A DNA stretch of 64,000 nt from Rhyacophila brunnea (Eukaryota; Arthropoda; Insecta; Trichoptera; Rhyacophilidae): positions 62,001-126,000 of the forward strand of contig JAGYXB010002032.1 of NCBI GenBank assembly GCA_022495005.1, in the 5' to 3' direction. Under the pieces are notes generated by a model, which saw only the letters and a program-made list of their open reading frames with translations, did not search any database and was not told the origin of the DNA. Both the position numbers and the translations under genes were made by a program. This document shows positions 46,801 through 55,800 of this stretch, one piece after another. Position 1 is the first letter of the stretch. Every line of letters starts with the position of its first letter.

Positions 46801-49800
46801 GGTCAAACATTGAAAGATGCTTCATATGCGCTGACAAAATAGACATCATTAATCTGCCTAAGCAATGCTTTCCACGTATTTCAACCCATAACTATTATAT
46901 ATCAATAGCTTGTTTTACACAGGGTTTAATCGAATTTTAAACACTACCTGCAATTTGTAGCCTTATACCCCGTTTACAAGTGCATGGATTTACTAAAGAC
47001 AGTACATACGTACTATCGCAGCCATAAGAAAAAACGTATTATCGTGCAATTTGCAAGATTGCATGCATGGATCAAAAAAGTTCAAAAGCTTCTGAATTTT
47101 CACGCGAAAATTGGACTGTCTGATATCTGCGCCTGCGCAGTAGAACGATAGTGGCGAACCTGCTGGTCAAAAACGAACTAAACCGCGAAGACTCATTTTG
47201 AGGTTAACCGATTTTCACAACCTGTCAAATAGTACCGTATCATGACACCATCGCATCTCCCTTACTCTTGAAAAATGAGATTGATAAGACAGTCAGCACT
47301 TTTACGTGTAAACAGTTATTATCGCGATATTTAAAATACACACTATTGATGCAAGTAAATCCATGCACATGTACAGGCATTATTAGTTCAATGAAAACAA
47401 AATACGTATGACTGAAAAAGTGAAGTGTGCACTATTTATGTCAGATCTTAACAGCCTACCTCCACCGTTCGCCGCTGATATTTCGTCGGTGTTTTGTATA
47501 AAGGGTGAATTAACCAAAATGCTATTGTACAGGAGGATTTTTAACTTTTGACATTTATTTGTTTATTACCTGTGGATGATTATAAATATCTAACAAGTTT
47601 ATAATAAAGCTTAGAAAGAATACTGTCATAATATCATGTCACATTTGCTTTTTATTTCGTAATTTTAATTAATTTAATTTTAGTCGATTATCGTTTTTAA
47701 GACTTTTCTGTGGAGATACAAATTCGCCGTTTTTACACAACAAAGCTAGTGGGGTACATATCGTATTTTCATTAAAATCTCGATTTCGCCAAAATAGTTG
47801 ATTCGCCCTTTTTACAAAACACCGATGATATATCTATTCCTAGAAATTATGCAAAAACTGCTGAACATATTTCGGTGTTTGGTGAATTGAAAGAAAAACC
47901 TGGATCCCAAGATGAATGCAAAAATAATATTTAGTAGAAAAAAAATATCGAAAGGCAAAGCCAAGATAATACCCCAAAACATTGGCGGTATTGTCCCAAC
48001 AACCCACAAGTCACTGGACAATGAAGTAATCTGAAAAGATTGAAGAGCGTCAGCGATTTTTAAAGCAGCGATATGTTATCCATACGCATGCACAGAGAAA
48101 AAAGAACTCCAAGTACCTGTCTTCCGTGTTTCCCCGCATGTGTCTGTCTGACGTGGGGCTTACTCTGTCTGCTGTCGGGGTGGAGGCTGCAGCCAGGGAC
48201 GACCGTACAGCTCGGACGAACGGATTTATTCTCTGCGGCACAAAAGTTCCTCCCTGCAAAGTGCAATTAAAAATTAATGATTACTTAAGGCCAAATGTAA
48301 ATAATTATGTCTATATTATGATAAACAGTTAAACTAACTACAGTCGAGCTCGGTTATTACGATCACGGATATAACGAGGAAACATTCGTTGACATTTTAG
48401 TTTATGATTTTCTCCAAACATATATTCACTTTTATAATGAGCTACTTCTCGGGTATACCGAGCAAAACTGTTAATGTGTCGATCGTTTAAAGTCAACATT
48501 TTAATTAAAGTGAAATTTTAATTTTTAAATTAAATTTAAGTAAAGCAGATATAAAAACAAAAATTAACTTAAAATTTATTACAGCTACAGCCTACAACCA
48601 CAATTTTAAGGTGATGTCTTTACTCAGCCTTTCTACCAGAGGCACCTAGCGGAGAAATATGAAGCTTGCAATTTGAGACATTTTTTTGATAATTTACAAT
48701 TTCAACTGTATTAATTAATAAATATTATGTATCTGAAAACATTAAAAAGACTTTTTTTTTTATTTTAAGTCAAAGATAAACCTAAAATTCAAAAAAAATT
48801 TTATAAAATGTGAATTGCCATGCCCTACGCTTATAGTGTTCATTATTCACAAATATCATGTGTAGGATACTAAACGCATGCTAATTATTCATTCCAATTG
48901 TATTTTTTGATCGGTGTTCGCTTAGATAATTAATACAATTTTGATTTCTGTTTACGATATGTATTTATTTGACACCGGTCACTCGTCATGTGTCATTTGA
49001 GAATTTAAATAGTAACAAATAGTAAAAATTAATTTATTCTTTCATTCATAAATATTACAGCAATTAAGGATTGCAGAATAATAAAGGAGTAGCATCTATA
49101 AATAATATTACAATGGTAATAAGTCTTCTTCTATCCTATCAGAGGTAGGCCGCCATCAGGGTGTTCTTCAGTTCGTAATCCTCTACCTAGATCAATTTGG
49201 TACGACTGCACTTATAAAACTACTTTGCAAGAAAGTTTCCGCCGCTGCAAGTTAGTGGGGCAAATACTCTGAATGTTGGGGAAACGAGGAACGATCCATA
49301 CCTGTGTGGTGGGTGTGGTCGTGGGCCTGACTAGTGGAGCCTGATCATCGTCAGTGTCACTGTCGGAGTGGGTGTCTCTAGCATTGGCCGACCCTCGGGA
49401 GGGCGGGTTGCCTCTGCGAGAGGTCCTCTCGCCCGACGCAAAAACCTTACGCTTGCACACAGGGCACACGCGTCTGTTCTTCGTCAGCCACGGGTCGATG
49501 CACTTGCAATGATACGCTAAAAACAAAACATGAATTACATTCAAAATCAACACATAATTTCGATCAACCTTAGTCGGCTCCAATCTGCTACTGGTGTGAC
49601 TGGTTTATTGCAGGAAATGATGGAAATCAGCTATTTATAATCATACCAAGTAAAACTTTTTTACGATTCATACAGCAGAATTGCCGTTATTAACCAAAAT
49701 GCTATTTTACAGGAGGAGGATTTTTAACTTTTGACATTTATTTATTAATTACCTGTGGATGATTATAAATGTCTAACAAGTTTATAATAAAGATTAGAAA

Positions 49801-52800
49801 GAATACTGTCTGACTGAATAATATTTGAAAAGGCCTAATATGTCACATTCGCTTTTTCTCCGACGATGTAACGAAAAAGCGTTACAAAATACTTGATAAG
49901 TCAATCTTTAGATCTGTAATTGAATGCTCTATGAGTAAGATAAATAACCTCTGGTTAATTTTGCATGAAAATATCTTGTATTAAATAGTTATATTATACA
50001 ATATTAAATATGAAATCATGAAAAAAATATAGCCAACAGCTGACACATTGTTACAGCTGTGTTATGGTAAAAAGCCGAATGATCTATTTGCGAAATTACA
50101 AAATTATTATTAAGTAATTACCATGAGCGCATGGGAGTACCCTCAGCTTGTCTCCCTCGACGTAATCATCGAGGCAGATAGCACACGTGTCGTAGGGATC
50201 CCCCTTGGCAAACTTGCACGTGGGGATCTTCTTCAGTGAGCTATTGGGCAATCGGTGGCGTCTCGCGCGCCTCCTGTCTCTCGTGCACTTCACCACCTGT
50301 GAATACACAAGATACATTAGAACTTCGTCAGGAATGAGGAATTATGGGTAAGTTAGTAATTTAAACCTGAATAATCTGTTAACTTGGTGGGAAAAATATT
50401 TGTATCATTTTGTTGCTAGCCGTTAACCACTAATATGTACAGATGCTATTTTTTCTCGTGTGCAGAAAGTAGGTGGGGTTAATGTATTTATTGTTTATCA
50501 TTGCTACTGCGGATTTTGATAAGACCACGCCTGTTATCTCCGTGCTCATTTTCCACTCTCTTGTTTCCTGTCCAAATTATCGAACACTACAGATTACACG
50601 AGACATATTAACTTTTTCACCCATAGCAACCTTCATGACAACCCAATAAACTAAATACAATCTAAAACTTTCTATTCGGATGTGTAATTGACATGTAATT
50701 TGGAAGAAATCACATTTTGTCCTCTATGTCTGTCGCAATACTTATACTCTACAGCAGTGGTTTTCAAAGTTGACTGCGCTCCGACCATCTAACAAAAGTT
50801 TCCAATCTTGGGACCCACCTCTTAGCAGTCTTAAAGAAAAGAGGGCATAAATATTGGTAATGCTCAGATTCCCTAGTGGCGAGTCGTGGAACTACTTAAT
50901 GCTGTCTTATTTGTTCTAATTGAAATAAAAAAAATATTTTTTATAAGTGTTACCAATATGAATAAAAGACTGTTGAAATAAGAAACACAGCTTAAATAAA
51001 AAAAAATCATTACTTAAATACCTACACCTGCAAGGTTTTTTTACAAAGTTATTTCAATGGGAAGGATATATTTGTTTCTTATTTTTCTTCATTACAGTTT
51101 TAGCATCAACTTCAACTTTAGTTACTTTTAATCGCAGTAAGTTTGATATGTCTAATTTATTTCGGTATTTAGTTTTAATGTTAACCATAGCCGAAAATCC
51201 GACCTCACATAGATATGAGGTAGTAAATAGGAGGAGGACTTTCATAGCTTCATCGAACAAGCAAGGATAATTATCAGCAACTGAGAGCCAGAATTTCGTT
51301 AACTGTTTACGATTGAAACTATTTTTCAGTGACATATATTCTGATAAATCAATGAGTTCTTCACTTGCTTTTGTTGACATACTAGTTGGTAAGTCGTCTT
51401 GAAATGGGTTACAAATCCAACGCAACGAATCAAACTTTTTCATCTCTTCCCAAAATAGTCGTCAAAGTTATTTATTAACAGTGATAAATGACTGGAAATT
51501 TCAGACAGTACGTTCATCTTAGGCTGCACTTGGTTTTCAATAATAAAAGTTTCAAGTGTTTCAAAACAATCATACTTGCCATTCTCAATACAACTTTTCC
51601 ACAACATAAGCTTTTTCATGAACGCTCGAATTTTATCGTGAACTGCAAAAAAGTCTGATCCGTTTGATCCTCGCAAATACAAATTAAGTTCGTTTAATTT
51701 CAAAAAAATATCTGCCAAATAAGTGAGCTTGAGAATGAATTCTTCGTCCAGTGGATGTTTAATATATTCAGTTTTTCCTTCCAAGTGAATTGTAACTTCA
51801 TTACGCAATTCCACTAATCGTGTCAGTACTTTTCCCCTGTATAACCAGCGAACTTCTGTATTATATCTGTAGTGCATTGGCAATTCAAATTATTATTATT
51901 TTATCACAATATATTCCGTAACTGAAATTTATTTAAATTTTTAGGAATAATAAATAATAGCTGAATGAAATATTAAATTTATCACTTCCTATTTTTTTTT
52001 AATTCATGTATACAGTGGCGAGGGCCCACTCAATATTCGCTCCATAGTTTGGGAAACCATGCTCTACAGTTTTATATAATATTATAACCTCTAAATAAAT
52101 ACTAAAATATTCAGAGAACCATCAATTTTACATTATAAAATATGATTTTATAATCATAGACTTCCATGTAATGGATGATCTTCAAAATAACCAAATGATT
52201 ACTTACCGTAATGACAATGATGATCAAGAGACACACCCCTACGACAATTGCAAAAGGCAACAGCAAATGCGTGTTAACATTAAACGGAAGGTCGCCATTT
52301 ATTACAAAATAAAACCTGAAAGGAATACAAAGTAAACATTTAAAAACTGGCAAAAATTTGTGAATTACACAAAAATTCTAATTAGAGAAAATTTTGAATT
52401 AGGTACAACATTATTCAACTTGCAATGGAATTAAAATAACAAATATCTTAACTATTTGGTTATTGTTTATTGAGTTAATTGCTTTTTCGACAACCAGAGA
52501 ATGTATAATCCCAAATGCATATATACTTGTGAATCTCGTTTATAAATATCTCTTGTGTCAAAAGAATCTTCATTTTCAGACACGATCAACCATGAGAATG
52601 TAAGTAAATGACAGACACTCTGACAGGATGTAGCGTAGTTCGTAGAGATGCACCGTGACACGCACCTCAATTTGATTTGCGCTTAAGACGCTTTCAACCT
52701 AAAGCACATACAAAACTACTCGGTACTAAAACCAGAATTAAAAAGTTGAAGTGGAAGATGAAGTGATCAAATGTAGACATAGCTATAGGGTATTTCAGGA

Positions 52801-55800
52801 ACATGATGGCATGTGCGAGTATGACGGTACTTCGTGAACGCTTTGAAGACAGAAGGAAGTCAGAGCGTTCTCCATGACTGCATTCGATGAGAATTTTTGT
52901 AATTCGTGAATTTCATATATTTATAAATACATATGTGAAGGTGAAGTGATCAAATGTTGACATAGTTATCACATAAATGACAAAGCAAAATCTTGAGAAT
53001 GTGCTTTTGAAAAACTCATGGCACAACTTTAAGGCTATACTTCAGTGGAGGCATGGTCTAAAAAGATCGTGGCTAGGCGATGCGCGGATTGTGCAAATGA
53101 CGCGTGCCGAATGAAATATAATTTGTCATAAAAATCCATCATGCGTCCATTTAATGTTATGTTTATTGTTATATTACTAATAATAATAGTATATTCATTG
53201 ACATGTTTCCTTTTTTAAGTACATACGTAAAGTTTTTTAGTCATCTTTACACGATTTAAGAATATTTTCATCCGATGCCATAACAAAACAAATCAACGTG
53301 CGCAGACCACGACTGTCGGTCTCCGATTGGCGACGAGTGTAAAATTTCGTCGCACCTACTGTTGAAAATTATTTGCCGTTTCACTGAAGTACGCTCTTAA
53401 AAGGTGTCGAACGTTAATTATAAATGCAAGCTAAACAGTTGTAAAAACGTGACGGGTGGCAGAGGAAAAAGCAATTAACCATGACGATAAAAAAATAATA
53501 AAAAGATTAGGTAATTTCAAAAATTCGGCATAGGAAAAATGGACATACTTATTTGGGTACATGTAGTTATTTTCTAAAATCAATCCAGTATCTTCACTGA
53601 CAAACACCGACGGTATTTTTATTCCCATCGGATTGTTCGCTGACATGATTTCTGCAAGAAACAAAATACAAAAACCATTATAACATTACGTGACGGCTTC
53701 TAACCTTTGATACTATTGAGCTAGAAAATCAGGTGACAACATTTGGGATCACAAATTGAAGGTGAAACAGTTCTATTCTACTACTTGAGAAGATCATGAA
53801 CAGCTGCGGCTCCAAAGAGATTGGATTACTACAACAGTGAGTACCAAAGGAGTAAATAGTGATGAACATGAAAACACAAATTTTTTTAGTGTTGACCTGT
53901 GCCCCGGATAACTGTCTAAGAAATTGGGAGCATCAGTTTTTGTTCTCCCAAGTTAAGATTTAGGGCTACTTTCATAGTTACTAGTCGTAAAATGAGATTA
54001 AAATATTAAGGATTAGTGTATTAAAAAAAAAACAGGAGTTGCCAGTTGGTCAGTATATTTATGTGATTTTACATTCAAACAGTTTCACTACAAATCGAAT
54101 ACAATATAACGACAATACCCCCTAAAAGAAAAAAATACGGCATTTTCATATGATTATGTTACATACGCTTTTACGTGATTGCCCAACCAAACAATGATGT
54201 TTAATTTTATAATAAATTTCCTTTACGCTTATAACCCAAAAATCAAATAAATCTAAAGTGTGAAAACTTACTATCAATAAATAATCAGCAATGCAAAATG
54301 GCTTTCAAATAATAGCCTTAGTAAGGATTTCTTTAGTTTTACTCAATGATATTAATATTATGGACGAAGCATCAGGGAAAAAAAATGACACTCACTTTTT
54401 TGTCGGGTCTGCCGAATGGCATAATCTGTTCTAACGCCATTACAATAAAGGTGATATTGCTATAAATTCCCGATGCTTTTTGTCGGGTCTGCCGAATGGT
54501 TCGGTTCGAACGGGTTCGCTCAAATGAATATTGACACTAGAAACACTGTTCTAACGCCATTACAATAAAGGTGATATTGCTATAAATTCCCGATGTGTGA
54601 TATCTCATAATGGAAATTGCGTGATGTCTACCTTTACATGTGCGAATGTCGCTATCCGCGAATTTACTTGCTAGCTACTGTATTGAGTGCGTTGTCCATT
54701 AATAATGTCATTGGTTTTACTATTAAAAAGCTCTATCTGCATAGAAGAATATTTGAATTCGTAATCATCGAGTGCCCCCGAGTTTGAGCAAACGGGAAAA
54801 TGTGTTGTACATCTGCAACGGACAAAGAAGAAATTAAAATATCAGTTACCTAATTCACTGGAGTTCACATTATGAACAATCACCCCGTCGAATTTGGCGT
54901 CTTGGGCATTACGCACCTTCATTTCAAAACTGCAGCTGTATCTGAAAACACATTAATTAATTTTATTAAATAATTTATTTATATTACTTTCTAACTTTAT
55001 AAAACCATCATCCGTGGCGGTTTTTCGTGAACCATCACTTCACAATCACTTCGTTAGAAAGAATCAAAACCTTAAAAAAGTGCATATTTTTCATAATCCA
55101 AATGTAAAAAAACAATACAGTACACTCTCAGTAATCCACTCTTATTTTTACTAGATGAAAGCACAAAATCAAGCTCTATAATTCGCCAGTATTCGATTGT
55201 TAAATTCAGTAGTCCGCCGCGTACAAGTATACAACGCAGATGAGATGGGTTTATTTTGGAAACTTCTCCTTCGTAAAACGTACGTTCATCGCGAAGAAAG
55301 TAATGTACCAGGGCGAAATGTGCCCAAGGACCGCATCACAATTATTATGCCGTGCTCCAATGCAACTGGGACACACAAAATGAAGCTTTTGGTCATAGGG
55401 AAAGCCAGGAATCCTAAGCCATTCAAGAATATCTGCCTCACTGAACAACTGGTTGTGTCAAGTGATTTACTGTTTAATATTTAGTTAATAAACTTAGTTT
55501 ATAAATAATATGTATAATTTAGTAAATACTTGATTTTGATTATAAATAAAACAGTACAAGTAGAAATTTCTCAAAAAAACTATTTTTACGAAATATTTAC
55601 CTGTTTTAATTTTTACCATATTTTGTATGTATGTGTTACGCCGAATGTGCGAAATTGACTATTACATGAAATGGGCAAAATTTTGCCTAAATCATGAAAA
55701 ATGCAAGCCCGTTGCCTTATTCATGAATTAGACAAAATATCTGGCGAGTGCGTGAATTCGGCAGTAATTTTTCTGCCTAGTTCATGCATTGGACAAATTA

